NCBI GenBank assembly: GCA_016711205.1
Contig: JADJTM010000001.1
Span: forward strand, 620,001 to 684,000
Length of the DNA: 64,000 nucleotides
Direction: 5' to 3'
Source: Micropruina sp.
GTDB lineage: Bacteria; Actinomycetota; Actinomycetes; Propionibacteriales; Propionibacteriaceae
The notes under the pieces are model-generated. The model saw only the letters and a program-made list of their open reading frames with translations, did not search any database and had not been told where the DNA came from. Each line of letters begins with the position of its first letter. Position 1 is the first letter of the stretch. The position numbers and the translations under genes were made by a program. Shown one piece after another: positions 1 to 10,181 of the stretch.

Positions 1-2
1 TG

Positions 3-1343
3 GTGTATGCCTATTGCGGCGGGGTCCGCTCGTCGCGAAGGATCGAGCAGTTGTGCCTGACCGATGTCGCCTACCGTGTGTTGTGCGGTCAGCAGGGGCC
101 GGATCACGCCACGATCGCCCGGTTCCGTGTTGATTGCTCGGCCGAGTTCGCCGGTCTGTTCAGCCAGGTGCTGCAGGTGGCGGCGAAGTTGGGGATGGCC
201 CGGTTCGCGACGGTCGCCATCGATGGCACCAAGATCGCCGCGAATGCCTCGATCGATGCGAACCGGGGCCGGGAATGGTTCGACGCGCAAGCGGCAGCGA
301 TGATCACTGACGCCGATCAGGTTGACCAGGCCGAACAGGAAGCCACGCCGGATCCGGATCGGGTCCCGGCCGGACTGGTCGGCTGTAGTCGGGCGGCACG
401 GATCCGTCAGGCCGCCGCTGAACTGTCGCGTCGGACCGAGGCCGAACAGCGGGCTGACGCGGCCCGGCAGGCTTCGGCGCTGGAGCGGCGCCGCCGGGCG
501 GAGGCCGGTGAGGGTGTCGTCGGCAGGATCCCGGCGGGGCGGCACCGGCTGGCCGAGGCCCGCGCTCACCTGGCCCGGGAGACCGCCGCCCAGCAGGCCA
601 AACTGGACCGGCGGGCCGCGATCATCGCTGCGGGCCGCAAACCGATGGGTGCTCCACCACGGCCGGTCGAGGAGCACTCCCACGTGGTCCGAGCCCGGAA
701 GGCTGTCGAAGCCGCGCTGGCCGCTGAACAGGTCACCCCAACGCCGAACCTGCTGCCTGATCGGGTGGCGAATATCACAGACCCGCACTCGCGGGTCATG
801 CCGACCCGGCGCGGGTTCCTGCAGGGCTACAACGTGCAGGTCGCGGTCACCGCTGACCAGATGATCGCGGCGATCGACGTGGTTCAAACCTCCAGCGACA
901 TCGGCAGCTTCATACCGATGATGACCAAGACCGTCGCGGTGGCCAACAAGTTGCACCGCGCCACCGGCAGCGACGCCCACCACATCGGTGTGGTCCTGGC
1001 CGATGCCGGCTACGCCAGCAACGCCAACCTGGCCGCTGCCGGCCCGGACCGGCTGATCGCGCTCGGCAAGGGCCGCGACCACCACCGCGGCGCACGCCGC
1101 CGACCAGCCACCGGGCCACCACCGGCCGGCGCGACCCCGCGACAGGCGATGGACCACCGACTCCGAACAGCAGAAGGCGCCGCGACCTACAAGAAACGAG
1201 CAGCGACCGTCGAACCCGGCATCGGAAACCTGAAGAAGATCCTCGACCGCTTCTCACGCCGCGGCCTGACCCCCGCACTCCACGAAGCCCAACTCGCCGC
1301 CACCGCCTTCAACATCACCAAGCTCCACCGGGCAACGCGCTAA
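3..1343 (+). CDS. IS1182-family transposase, 5' end outside window
   Basis: This is a DDE transposase that cuts and joins the ends of its own insertion sequence. The visible 446 residues begin inside the N-terminal domain (YAYCGGVRSSRRIE, then DHATIARFR), continue into the first catalytic block (VAIDGTKIAANAS, near residue 73), a charged Arg/Ala/Glu-rich insertion, a block ending in DAGYAS near residue 339, and the C-terminal segment TVEPGIGNLKK with NITKLHRATR at the end. These blocks are typical of the IS1182 group. The reading frame is open to the left window edge, so the true start lies upstream. The tail runs straight into remnants of an IS256-type element, so this is an insertion-rich scar. 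Whether the copy is active cannot be judged without its left end. Confidence 0.85.
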   Translation: MYAYCGGVRSSRRIEQLCLTDVAYRVLCGQQGPDHATIARFRVDCSAEFAGLFSQVLQVAAKLGMARFATVAIDGTKIAANASIDANRGREWFDAQAAAMITDADQVDQAEQEATPDPDRVPAGLVGCSRAARIRQAAAELSRRTEAEQRADAARQASALERRRRAEAGEGVVGRIPAGRHRLAEARAHLARETAAQQAKLDRRAAIIAAGRKPMGAPPRPVEEHSHVVRARKAVEAALAAEQVTPTPNLLPDRVANITDPHSRVMPTRRGFLQGYNVQVAVTADQMIAAIDVVQTSSDIGSFIPMMTKTVAVANKLHRATGSDAHHIGVVLADAGYASNANLAAAGPDRLIALGKGRDHHRGARRRPATGPPPAGATPRQAMDHRLRTAEGAATYKKRAATVEPGIGNLKKILDRFSRRGLTPALHEAQLAATAFNITKLHRATR

Positions 1344-1415
1344 CCCCAACTGGGCGACGAGCGGCTCGCCCGACCCCGCCAGCCACCGCGACCACACGGG
1401 ACCGGGGTCGGCCGC

Positions 1416-1740
1416 CAGGCCACGTCCGCATTCCGCGACAGGCTCTACGACGTCGAGATCCGCCGGGTCATCTGCACCACGAACGCGATCGAAAGCCTGA
1501 ATGCCCGCTACCGGCGGGCTGTCCGCGCCCGTGGGCACTTCCCGACCGACCAGGCCGCCCTCAAATGCCTCTACCTCGTGGCCCGATCCCTTGACCCCAC
1601 CGGGACCGCCAAGACACGATGGATGAACCGGCACGAAGCCGGCACTCAACGCGTTCGCAATCACCTTCCCGGGCCGTCTCGACCCGGCAGGGAACAACCA
1701 GTAAACGCCAGATGCCGCCCACCGTTAATCGGACAGACCC
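1416..1740 (+). pseudogene. IS256-family transposase, C-terminal remnant (type 2)
   Basis: Translation from about 1416 gives a classic IS256/Mutator transposase C-terminus, including VICTTNAIESLNARYRR (with the third catalytic acid E), then ARGHFPTDQAALKCLYL and SLDPTGTAKTRWMN. A frame change follows: KPALNAFAITFPGRL is read in another frame. The N-terminal two thirds are missing, so the gene is dead. It differs from the IS256 type present three times further right. The last 110 bp also occur, identical and inverted, at 29839-29948. Confidence 0.8.
1631..1740 (+). repeat. 110-bp IS256-type end, identical inverted copy at 29839-29948
   Basis: Base-by-base comparison shows 110 identical bases between this segment and the reverse complement of 29839-29948. 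It covers the last codons of an IS256-type transposase plus the terminal sequence, whose outermost bases read GGGTCTGTCCGATTAACGG from the outside. It is probably the right terminus of an element lost elsewhere in the window. Confidence 0.85.
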
Positions 1741-1744
1741 CTCG

Positions 1745-2275
1745 CCGGCTGGATGAGTCCGGCCCGTTCGCGTCCGCCGCGACGAAGGTGAACGGTCCCG
1801 CCTCATGCAGCGGCCGGGTCCGGAACGCGGTCACCTGCTGGTCGAGGTCGGTGGCCATCCGCGACACCTGCGACTTCGACAGCGAGGTGATCCCCAGGGT
1901 CTGCACGAGCTTGTCCATCCGGCGGGTCGACACCCCGAGCAAGTAGCAGGTCGCCACCACCGAGATCAGCGCCGATTCGGCCCGCTTGCGGCGTTCCAGC
2001 AGCCAGTCGGGAAAGTAGGAGCCCTGCCGTAGTTTCGGGATCGCGACATCGATCGTGCCGGCCCGGGTATCGAGCTCGCGATGCCGGTAGCCGTTGCGCT
2101 GGTTCGTCCGCTCGGGGCTGGCCTGGCCCCACTCGGCGCCACACACCGCGTCGGCCTCAGCCGACAACAACGCGTTGATCACCGTGCCCAGCAGGTGCCG
2201 CATCAGATCCGGCGACGCGTCGCCGACTGCTTGGCCCAACAAACGGGCAGGGTCGATCATGGCAGGAGCGGTCAT
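1745..2275 (-). pseudogene. IS256-family transposase, N-terminal remnant (type 3)
   Basis: The segment codes for about 177 residues of the IS256/Mutator N-terminal region: MTAPAMIDPARLLGQA, then CGAEWGQ and TNQRNGYRHRELDTR near residues 45-70, IPKLRQGSYFP and SLSKSQVSRMA. It stops at FTFVAADA, which in full-length relatives is the first catalytic aspartate block. There it is joined to the 110-bp terminus of the neighbouring remnant facing it, and the remaining two thirds are gone. The open frame continues into that foreign sequence, which is not part of the gene. The start at 2275 (ATG) gives the expected family N-terminus. Confidence 0.8.
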
Positions 2276-2396
2276 CGTGATAGTTCCTTTCGAGAGTGTT
2301 GGCTGTGAGAGGTCTCACTCGAAGGATCACGCGGTGACCGCGCTCACGCCCCCACGACATGCCGGGCACGATCACACGATCCGCGCTACACCACTA

Positions 2397-2972
2397 TCAG
2401 GGACGCAACTCCTCGATGATCATCTGGTCGGAGGCGGCGGTCAGCGTGGGCAGTCGCAGAATGTAGCGGCTGAGCGCCATGCCCAGCACCAGACTGACCG
2501 CCAACTGCCCCCGCAGTTTGAAATTGACGTGTCCGAGCCGCTCGGCGATCGCCCCGAACACCTCCTTGGACATGAACTCGCTCATCGGACGCTGAACGAC
2601 CTCCTCGGCGACCGCCGAGCGCAGCATCGCGGTGAACCGTTCGCGTCCGCCGTCGGGACCGTCATAGGCGGCGAGGAAGGCGGCCACCGCGGCCTGGCCG
2701 ATCTGGTCGCGCGGCCCGGCCAGCACGTCCGAGACCAGGCGGTCGGCGTCCAGGGGCAGGTCGAGCACCGTCTGCGCGAACAGGTCCGACTTGCTGGAGA
2801 AATAGTGGTGGATCAGCGCCGGGTCGACGTCGGCCTCGCGGGCGATGGCCCGCAGCGACACCTTGTCGTAGCCGATCGTCGAGAACAGGGTGAGCGCGGC
2901 CCGGCAGATCGTGCCGCGGGTGTCGGCGCGGCCCGGCCGGCGCCCGCGCGGCCTAGCGGGGGAGTCCGTCAT
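2397..2972 (-). CDS. TetR/AcrR-family transcriptional regulator
   Basis: This 191-residue TetR-type regulator would bind DNA as a dimer. The helix-turn-helix is at residues 38-58 (VSLRAIAREADVDPALIHHYF), followed by SSKSDLF, the usual entry into the ligand-binding helices. The N-terminal 20 residues are rich in Arg and Pro. The ATG at 2972 follows GAGGAAGC at good spacing. The C-terminal domain is generic and the ligand cannot be predicted. The nearest gene, the HAD phosphatase, is divergent across about 220 bp, so it or the regulator's own gene is the natural target. No frameshift is seen, unlike the sugar locus nearby. Confidence 0.88.
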   Translation of the reverse strand: MTDSPARPRGRRPGRADTRGTICRAALTLFSTIGYDKVSLRAIAREADVDPALIHHYFSSKSDLFAQTVLDLPLDADRLVSDVLAGPRDQIGQAAVAAFLAAYDGPDGGRERFTAMLRSAVAEEVVQRPMSEFMSKEVFGAIAERLGHVNFKLRGQLAVSLVLGMALSRYILRLPTLTAASDQMIIEELRP

Positions 2973-3178
2973 GCGCTTCCTCTCTCACCTGCCGGTGGAC
3001 GGGTCCGACACAGCACGGACGGCCACCCGCGCCGGTCCCGCCGAGGCCGGTCCGCCGCGGCCGCCGTCCACGTTGCCCAGGTTCGGCGTCCTTGCTCAGG
3101 TTTGAACCTATGCAACGAACCCAACGCTGGGCAACGTCCGGGAAGGATCGGTGAACATGGGACGCCCGCGGGGCCGAT

Positions 3179-3193
3179 TAGGCTGAACCGGTG
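3179..3193 (+). promoter_or_regulatory. Leaderless -10 element of the HAD gene
   Basis: TAGGCT followed by GAACCG and then the GTG start fits the actinobacterial leaderless pattern TANNNT plus 6-7 bases. No Shine-Dalgarno sequence is seen. The DUF5997 gene at 43949 is preceded by a nearly identical arrangement. Confidence 0.5.
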
Positions 3194-3838
3194 AATTTCG
3201 TGGCTCCCAAGACCGTTCTGTTCGATCTCGACGGCACGCTGGCCGATACCGTCCCGCTCATCGTCGCGACCTTCAAGCGCACGGTGTCGGAGACCCTGGG
3301 CTGGGAGCCGACGCTCGGGCAGTGCAAGGAGTGGATCGGACGATCCCTGACCGAGACCTTCACCGCGCTCTCCCCGGAGTCGGCCGACGAGCTGACCGCG
3401 CGTTACCTGGAGTGGAACCTGGCCAACCACCACACCTATGTGCGGCAGTTCGACGGGGTTGCCGCCCTGATCGAGGCGCTGCGGGCGTCCGGCCGGGCAT
3501 TCGGGGTGGTCACCTCGAAACGGCATCACTCGGCGCTGGTCAGCCTGGAGTGCGTGGGCCTGACCGGGCAGATCCCGCTGCTGGCGACCGAGGAGGACAC
3601 CGCCACTCACAAGCCCTCGCCCGAGCCGCTGCTGCATGCCCTGAACCGCATCGATGCGGACGCCGACGACGCCGTCTACGTCGGGGACGCCGTCGTCGAC
3701 ATGCAGGCGGCCCGGGCGGCCGGCGTCCGGAGCATCGGGGTCACCTGGGGAGCGGCGAGCGCCGACGAACTACGGGCGGTCGAACCCACCGCGGTCGTGC
3801 ACGACGTCGGCGAGCTGACGGCACTGCTCGGCCTGTAA
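3191..3838 (+). CDS. HAD-superfamily phosphatase (phosphoglycolate phosphatase-like)
   Basis: This 215-residue haloacid-dehalogenase-type phosphatase has all four motifs. Motif I is FDLDGTLADT (nucleophile D12, acid D14), motif II is VVTSKR near residue 105, the motif III lysine is in THKPSPEP near 143, and motif IV is VGDAVVDMQAA near 163. The cap is alpha-helical (subclass IA), as in Gph/PpaX enzymes. The substrate cannot be fixed; 2-phosphoglycolate, pyrophosphate or sugar phosphates are all possible. The GTG start is only about 6 bases after a TAGGCT -10 box, so the mRNA is probably leaderless. The 3' end faces the lacZ pseudogene, whose frame runs into this gene antisense. Confidence 0.88.
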   Translation: MNFVAPKTVLFDLDGTLADTVPLIVATFKRTVSETLGWEPTLGQCKEWIGRSLTETFTALSPESADELTARYLEWNLANHHTYVRQFDGVAALIEALRASGRAFGVVTSKRHHSALVSLECVGLTGQIPLLATEEDTATHKPSPEPLLHALNRIDADADDAVYVGDAVVDMQAARAAGVRSIGVTWGAASADELRAVEPTAVVHDVGELTALLGL

Positions 3839-3871
3839 CGGACGCCGCGCCGCGCGGCCAGGCGATCGGCG

Positions 3872-6800
3872 TCAGCCGGGGCGAACCGGAGCCGAAGGGA
3901 CGCCGCCCGGGGGGCAAGCGCCTGCGCCGGCCACACGTCGGGACCGCAGGCCCGCGAGCCGAGACCGTTCTGAGCCGCGTCCAGATACAGCCGGGTGGCG
4001 CTCGACGGCGGCAGCTCGTGGGGATGCGCGGCGCGGTCGACCTCCTCGGCGGTGTGCGGCGTGAGCGTGAAGCCGGGAAGCCGGCCCGCGGCGTCCGGAC
4101 CGGTGTCGATGCGCAGCCAGTCGGCCCCGGATCGGCGCACGGTCAGCGAGCGCAGGTCGCTGCGGTGCCCGCTCTCCTGGGGACGTGCGTACCCGACGGT
4201 CAACTCGTTGAGCGCCGCGCTGAAGCGGCCCACCCGGGCGGCCCGGAGGCTGTCCGGATATGACTCCAGCGGACCCGTCCCGAACCAGGAGGCACCGTCG
4301 ACGCCGGTCGGCAGGTCGAAGCGGACGCCGAGCCGCGGCCAGATCAGGTCCCACCCGGTGCTGGGCTCCAACTCGACGACCAGCGCCAGGCCGCGCTCGT
4401 CGAGCCACCAGTGCTCGTCGCAGACCACGGCGAGACGTGAGTTCGCCGCCGCCCACCGGGTGCGGACCCGCAGCCAGCTCGCCGACCCGGACGCCGAGAC
4501 CACCCGCGGGACCATCCGGTCCAGGCCGGCCGCACGCCAGCGGGCGTCCCAGGGTGGGGCTGGCGTGGCGCGCCATGGCGGCAGGGTGGGGTCGGCGTCC
4601 TGGTAGCTGCCGAACGCGGTGCCGCGGTCGTTGTCGGTAGGGGCCCGCCACAACGCCAATCGCGGTCCACGGACCGGTTCGCCGGCCAGCTCGACGAGCC
4701 GTCCGGCCTCGAACCGGGCGGGCCGAGGATGTCCGGCAGCCCCGACCCGAACCCGCCGATGGCCGGGTCGCGCGGTGCCGGCGACCATCGCAGGGCCGGG
4801 GCATCCGGCGCCCGGGCGATCAGGCCCTGGGCCGTCGCCAGCGGGTGGCCGGCCGGCGCCCACGCGGTCGGTGCGACCAGCCGCGCCGTCACGTTCAGCC
4901 ACAGCTCGCCTGCGCCGTCGGGCAGTTCGGGCAGCGTCGGACGCGCCACGGCCACCGATGCGCCGGGTTCCAGCGGGGGCACGTCCAGCTCGCCGGAGGC
5001 CAGCGGCTCGGCGTCGGCCTCGGCCGACCAGGCGAACACCACGTCCGCCGAGTCGGCGCCGTGCCGCCGGCTGCGGATCGTGAGCATGTCGGCGACCTCG
5101 ATCGCGAACGGCGCGGCGACCTGGGCGAACTCGTGCAGCGAGGGGGTGGGGGTTCCGTCGGAGAGCACCATGCCGTCCATCACGAAGTTGCCGTCGTGCA
5201 CCACCTCGCCGAAGTCGCCGCCGTAGCCGAAGAACTCGATGCGGTCGGCGGTGCGTGTCCGCAGGCCGTGGTCGCGCCATTCCCAGACGAAGCCGCCGTG
5301 CAGCCGCGGATACCGCTCGACCAGTTCTTCGTACTGGTCGAGCGCGCCCGGGCCGTTGCCCATCGCGTGGGCGTACTCGCAGAGCAGGAACGGCTTGGAG
5401 CGCTGTCGCGCCGATTCGGACGCCGAACAGCCGAGCAGCAGCGCGCCGGAGTCGTCGCGGCCGATCGACGCCGTCTCGGGAACCGGGGAGTACATCCGCG
5501 AGTACACGTCGGTGTACGCGCCGGCGTAATCGCCCTCGTAGTGCACCGGCCGGCCGGGGTCGCGGCCATGCACCCAGGACGCCATCGCGGCCAGATTCTG
5601 CCCGGTTCCTGACTCGTTGCCCAGCGACCACAGCACGATCGACGGATGGTTCTTGTCCCGCTCGACGGTGCGTTCGATGCGGTCGAGCATCGCCTCCCCG
5701 CCAGGCCGGGTGGTCGCTCGGATTGTCCCGCCAGCCACCCGGCTCGAAGCCGTGGGTCTCCAGGTCGCACTCCAGGATCACCCAGAGGCCGAGCTCGTCG
5801 GCCAGGTCGAGCAGCCGCGGATGCGGGGGATAGTGGCTGGTGCGGATCGCGTTCACGTTGAACCGCTTCATCAGCAGCAGGTCGGCACGGGCCCAGTCCT
5901 CGTCGAAGACCCGGCCGCGATCGGGGTGCGTCTCGTGCCGGTTCATTCCGTGGAAGACCAGCCGTTCGCCGTTGACCAGCAGCCGGTCGCCGGCGATCTC
6001 GACGGTGCGGAAGCCGAGCCGCAGCCGCACGGTCTCACCGGTGGAGGCGACCGTGGCGTCGTAGAGCCGCGGCAGCTCCGCCGACCAGGGCTGCACCGGG
6101 CCGGCGTCGATACCCGACACCTCGGACGCCGAATGCCAGGTCACCTCGACGCCCAGCTCGGGCACCCGCAGGGTCATCGGGTAGGCGTCGTCGGCGGCCA
6201 CGATCTCGGGACGGATCGAGCCCCGTCCGGCGTGGTAATCGGTGCGCAGCCAGACGTCGTCCAGGGCGCCCGCGGGGCGGGCGAGCAGCGTCACGTCGCG
6301 GAAGATGCCCGGCAGCCACCACTGGTCCTGGTCCTCCAGGTAGCTGGCCGCCGACCACTGGTGCACGCGCACCACCAGCAGGTTCTCGCCGGGGCGGACG
6401 GCATGGGTCACGTCGAACTCCTGCGCCAACCGGCTGCCCGACCCGATGCCGATCTCGACCCCGTTCAGCCAGACCCGGTAGCGCGACTCGACCCCGTCGA
6501 AGCGCAGCAGCACCGACGCCGCGCCGGCGAAGTCCGCGGGCAACGCGAAGCGCCGGCGGTGGTCGCCGGTCGGGTTGTCGTCCGGCACGAACGGGGGTTC
6601 GATCGGGAACGGGAACTGCACATTGGTGTAGATCGGACGCCCGTAGCGTCCGCCACCGTGCAGCACCCAATGGGACGGGACGGGGAGCTCGTTCCAGCCG
6701 GAGTCGTCGAAGCCGTCCTCGGCGATCGCGTCGGGTGCTCCGCCGTCCGGCAGCACCGCGACGGCGCCACCGGGGGCGCCGGGCAGCAGCCGGAACCGCC

Positions 6801-6891
6801 AGTCCCCGTTCAACGACAGTTCCGGCGCGTCGCTGTCCAGCCGGGAACGGGCGGGGGCCCGGGTACCGGACCCAGGCCCCCGATCGAGCAG
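3872..6891 (-). pseudogene. lacZ: Beta-galactosidase (GH2, LacZ type), frameshifted
   Basis: This would hydrolyse beta-galactosides such as lactose. Read from 6891 the frame gives the sugar-binding domain (LNGDWRFRLLPG, HWVLHGGGRYGRPIYTN), the Ig-like domain and the start of the TIM barrel (FHGMNRHETHPDRGR). Near 5725 the frame shifts. The next frame carries the acid/base motif LWSLGNESG and the nucleophile motif LLCEYAHAMGNG. Near 4730 a second shift restores the first frame for the small-chain domain (LWRAPTDNDRG, GTGPLESYPD). A third indel near 3875 may have removed the stop, since the frame otherwise runs to 3676 inside the HAD gene, while a TGA at 3872 follows in another frame. Summed length is about 1,000 aa, normal for LacZ. 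The start is unclear because no ATG or GTG lies just after the permease. It is either a decayed gene or one hit by sequence errors. Confidence 0.82.
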
Positions 6892-6902
6892 ATAGTGGGC
6901 GG

Positions 6903-7810
6903 CTACTTGACCGCTCCTTCCGTGAGCCCGCCGCGCCAGAAGCGCTGCAGGACAACCATCGCGATGACCAGCGGGATGGTCGAAAGCAGGACGCCGCCGG
7001 TGGTCAGCTCGTAGAACTCGGGCAACCGATCGACCTGGCTCAGCCAGTTGTTCAGGCCGAGCGTGATCGGATACAGCTGGGGAGTCTGCCAGCATCACCA
7101 GCGGCAGGAAGTAGTTGTTCCAGATGCCGATGAGCTGGAAGAGGAAGACGGTCACCAGGGCCGGGGTGAGGATGTTGAGCCCGATGGTGTGGAAGATCCG
7201 CAGCTCACTGGCGCCGTCCAGGCGAGCGGCCTCGAGCAGTGCGTCGTCCACGGTGGCGTCGGCGTAGATCCGACAAAGGAACAGCCCGAACGGTGAGACC
7301 AGCGACGGGATCAGCACGCTCCAGTAGGTGTTGGCCATACCCAGCTGGCTGAACAGCAGGAACAGCGGCAACGCGGTGGCGGTGCCCGGTACCAGAACAC
7401 CGCCCAGGATGATGCCGAAGATCAGGTTGCTGCCCTTGAACTTGTACTTGGCCAGGGCGTACCCGCCGGCCGCCGCCAGATAGGTGGCGATCAACGACCC
7501 CACTCCGGCATACAGGACCGAGTTGAGGAACCAACGCACGAAGATGCCGTTGTCATAGGTGACGACCTGGGTCAGGTTCTCCCATAGCGCGAAGTTCGGG
7601 GCGAACCAGAACCCGAACGTTGAGAACAGGTCCTCGCTGGTCTTGGACGCGGCCACCAGAACCCAGTAAACGGGCACGATGAAGTACAACGCGACGATCA
7701 CGAGCAGACCGGTGACCACGATGGTCATGCCCGCGGAGCCCCGCGGAGCGGTTGGAGTGATCGTTGGATCCGGCCGTCCGGGCCGGCTTCGAAACGGTGG
7801 TGGTGCTCAC
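6903..7810 (-). pseudogene. Carbohydrate ABC transporter permease (MalG type), frameshifted
   Basis: This is an inner-membrane permease of the CUT1 sugar-uptake family, with about six membrane helices. The GTG at 7810 overlaps the stop of the upstream permease (GTGA), but its frame must shift before 7728 to reach TIVVTGLLVIVALYFIVPVYWVLV. The EAA-type loop (EAARLDGASELRIFHTIGL) is intact. A second shift near 7090 separates LPLVMLADSP from the proper end (TLGLNNWLSQ to VLQRFWRGGLTEGAVK, stop at 6903). An alternative is that translation starts at the ATG at 7728 and only one shift is real. It lies between the partner permease and lacZ in one transcription unit. Confidence 0.78.
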
Positions 7811-8720
7811 GAGTCCTCCCGGTTGGTGAAGCGGAGGAAGACGAACGAGAGTGCGAACGCGACCACCGCGATGAGCACGGCCTGCGCGGCGGCGACGTTG
7901 TAGTCGTTGTAGGCGAAGGCTGTGGTGAAGGCGGACAGGTTGGGAGTGAACTGGCTGTCGATCGCCGGAGCGACCTTGCTCAGCACCTGGGGTTCGGCGA
8001 AGAGCTGCAGCGTGCCGATTATAGAGAACACCGTGGTGAGCATCAGGGCCGGGACGATCAGCGGGATCTGGATGCGCCAGGCGACCTGGAAGGGCGTGGC
8101 GCCGTCGACGCGTGCCGCCTCGTAGAGTTCGTTCGGGATCGCCTTCAGCTGGGCGACGATGATCAGCATGTTGTAGCCGGCGTAGCTCCAGGTGACGATG
8201 TTGGCGATCGACCACAGCACGCTGGACGCGCCGAGGAAGTCGAGGTCGAGGCCCACCCAGCCGGCCACATCGACGATCGGGCTGAGTCCCGGCACGTAGA
8301 GGAACGACCAAAGGATGGTGGCGATCACGCCCGGGACGCCGTACGGCATGAAGTAGGCGGCGCGGAACAGGCCGGGCCATTTCGCCGATGCCGATTCGAG
8401 CAGTAATGCCAGGATGGTCGCCAACACGATCATCACCGGTACCTGGATGATGCCGAAAAGCAGCATGCGTCCGATGGAGGCGATGAAGTTGCCGTCGCCG
8501 ATTGCCTGGGCGTAGTTGGCGAAACCCGCGAAACCGCTGGTGACACCCGCTTCGCCGAAGAGTCCGCGGCGGCTGACCTTAGTGAAACTGGAACCGACCG
8601 CGGTCAGGATGGGCAGGACGAAGGTAAGGGTGAACAGCGCCAGGAACGGGGCGAGGAGGATCCAGGGGCGCGTCGGGTCGCGGCGTTCAGTTTGCGGGCA
8701 TGCGGCTGCGTGGAGCTCAT
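7807..8720 (-). pseudogene. Carbohydrate ABC transporter permease (MalF type), frameshifted near start
   Basis: This is the partner of the MalG-type permease. The ATG at 8720 overlaps the stop codon of the binding-protein gene (ATGA) and opens as MSSTQPHARKL, but between about 8690 and 8670 the frame must shift to reach RPWILLAPFLALFTLTFVLPI. From there to the stop at 7807 the frame is clean, with six predicted membrane segments and the EAA loop EAARVDGATPFQVAWRIQIP. A likely internal restart is the ATG at 8466, which would lack the first helices. The position and overlaps show a sugar-uptake operon with the binding protein and lacZ. Confidence 0.75.
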
Positions 8721-10053
8721 GCCGATCCCTTCCGGATGCTCAGGCCTTTGTTGGTGAAGGCGGTCAGGATGTTCTTCTCGGCGGTCGCGACGGCGTCCGC
8801 AAGGTCCCGCCGGTGGCCTTGCGGCGGAAACCGTCGGCGAGGATGTTGAAGGACTGTTGGGTGATCGGCCACCAGCTCCAGTTCGCGTTCTGCTGCTTGG
8901 CTGCGGGGACGAAGATCTCCTGGTTGTAGTCCCGGCCGCTGAAGAACTCGGACGCCTGCTGCCGGGCGCTGCCGATGTAGCCGGGGTTGGCCGACCAGCC
9001 GATGCCGCTGTTCTCGATCAGTCCGTCGATGCCTTGCTGTGAGCTGTTCAGCCAGATGGCGAACTCAAGCGCCTCCTTCGGATGACGGCTGCTGGACAGC
9101 ACCGCGGTGGTCGACCCGCCCCAGTAGCTCGAGCCGAAGCCGCTGTCCCACCGTGGCATCGGCGCGACCCGCCAGCGGCCCTTGCCGCCGGCCACGCCCT
9201 CGATCAGGGCGTCCGCCCAGCTGGCGCCGGTGAGGGCGGCGATCCCGCCCTTGCCGCAGGCCGCGAACCAGGCCGGCGAGAACGGCGAGATCTCGGTGGT
9301 GACCAGGCCGTCGTCGATCACCTTGTCGAAGAACCGGGCGACCTTCATGGTGGCGTCGTCGGTCATGTTGATCACCCAGCCGTCGTTGGTGGGCTTGAGC
9401 CACTCGGCGCCAGCCTGGATGGCCAGCGAGGAGAAGTAGCTGGCGTCCGAGAGCGAGAAGCATTCCAGGTAGCTGTCGACCCTGCGCAGCTCGGTGGCGA
9501 CCGAACGCCATTCGTCCCAGCTGGCCGGCGGCTTCGCGCCGACCTTGTCGAGCAACTCGGTCTGGTAGTAGAACCCCATCGGGCCGGAGTCCTGCGGTAC
9601 GCCGAACACGCCGCCGGTGAAGCTGACCTGGCTCCACAGGGTGGGGTCGAATTGCTGGGCGTGATCGTTGGCGCCGTAGCGGGCCAGGTCGACCAGGCCG
9701 TTGACGAGGATGAATTCGGGGATCGATCGCATCTCGATCTGGGCCAGGTCGGGCCCGCCGCCGGCGGCAAGTGCCGAGTACATCTTCTGGTAGCCGCCGC
9801 TGTTGCCGCCGGGGATCCAGACCGTGTTCACCTGGATGTCGGGGTGCTGTGCGTTCCAGATGTCGGCGACCTTCTGCAGGTCTTTCAGCCACGCCCAGTA
9901 GGTGAGGGTGATCTTCTCGCCAGGGGCCTTCGCGGGGATGACCGGCAGGCTGTTCACCGAGGTCGTGCCCGGTGTCGCGCATCCGCCCAGTATGCCCGCG
10001 GCCACGGTGCCCAGGCCGAGGCCTAGGGCTCGGCGTCGCGTGAGGGTTCGCAT
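8717..10053 (-). pseudogene. Sugar ABC transporter substrate-binding lipoprotein, frameshifted at 3' end
   Basis: This is the extracellular binding protein of the CUT1 transporter. The ATG at 10053 has GGAGG just upstream. The N-terminus has a twin-arginine stretch (TRRRALGLGLG) and a lipobox ending in GGC near residue 23, so it is exported and lipid-anchored. The mature part begins EKITLTYWAWLKDLQKVADIWN, typical of family 1 sugar-binding proteins. Near 8815 the frame breaks. The true C-terminus (DLADAVATAEKNILTAFTNK) lies in another frame and ends at 8717, overlapping the permease start. In the broken frame the protein stops at 8764 with about 19 foreign residues. The ligand is presumably a beta-galactoside, inferred from lacZ downstream. 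Confidence 0.8.
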
Positions 10054-10123
10054 GTGCCTCCACATCGTTGTGAGGGGGTAGCCGAGGCTGCTGCCCAGGC
10101 TGGGCTGGACGCTAGCACAAAAA

Positions 10124-10139
10124 TCGAGTAGTTGCTCGA
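10124..10139. promoter_or_regulatory. Candidate TetR operator
   Basis: The sequence TCGAGTAGTTGCTCGA has inverted 5-bp arms (TCGAG/CTCGA) around six bases and sits in an AT-richer stretch between the divergent binding-protein gene and the TetR gene. This is the expected place for an operator controlling both. The call rests on symmetry and position only. Confidence 0.45.
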
Positions 10140-10181
10140 AATTCAACCGAGGAGTGGACGCGGCCGGTACTGTTTTGCTCG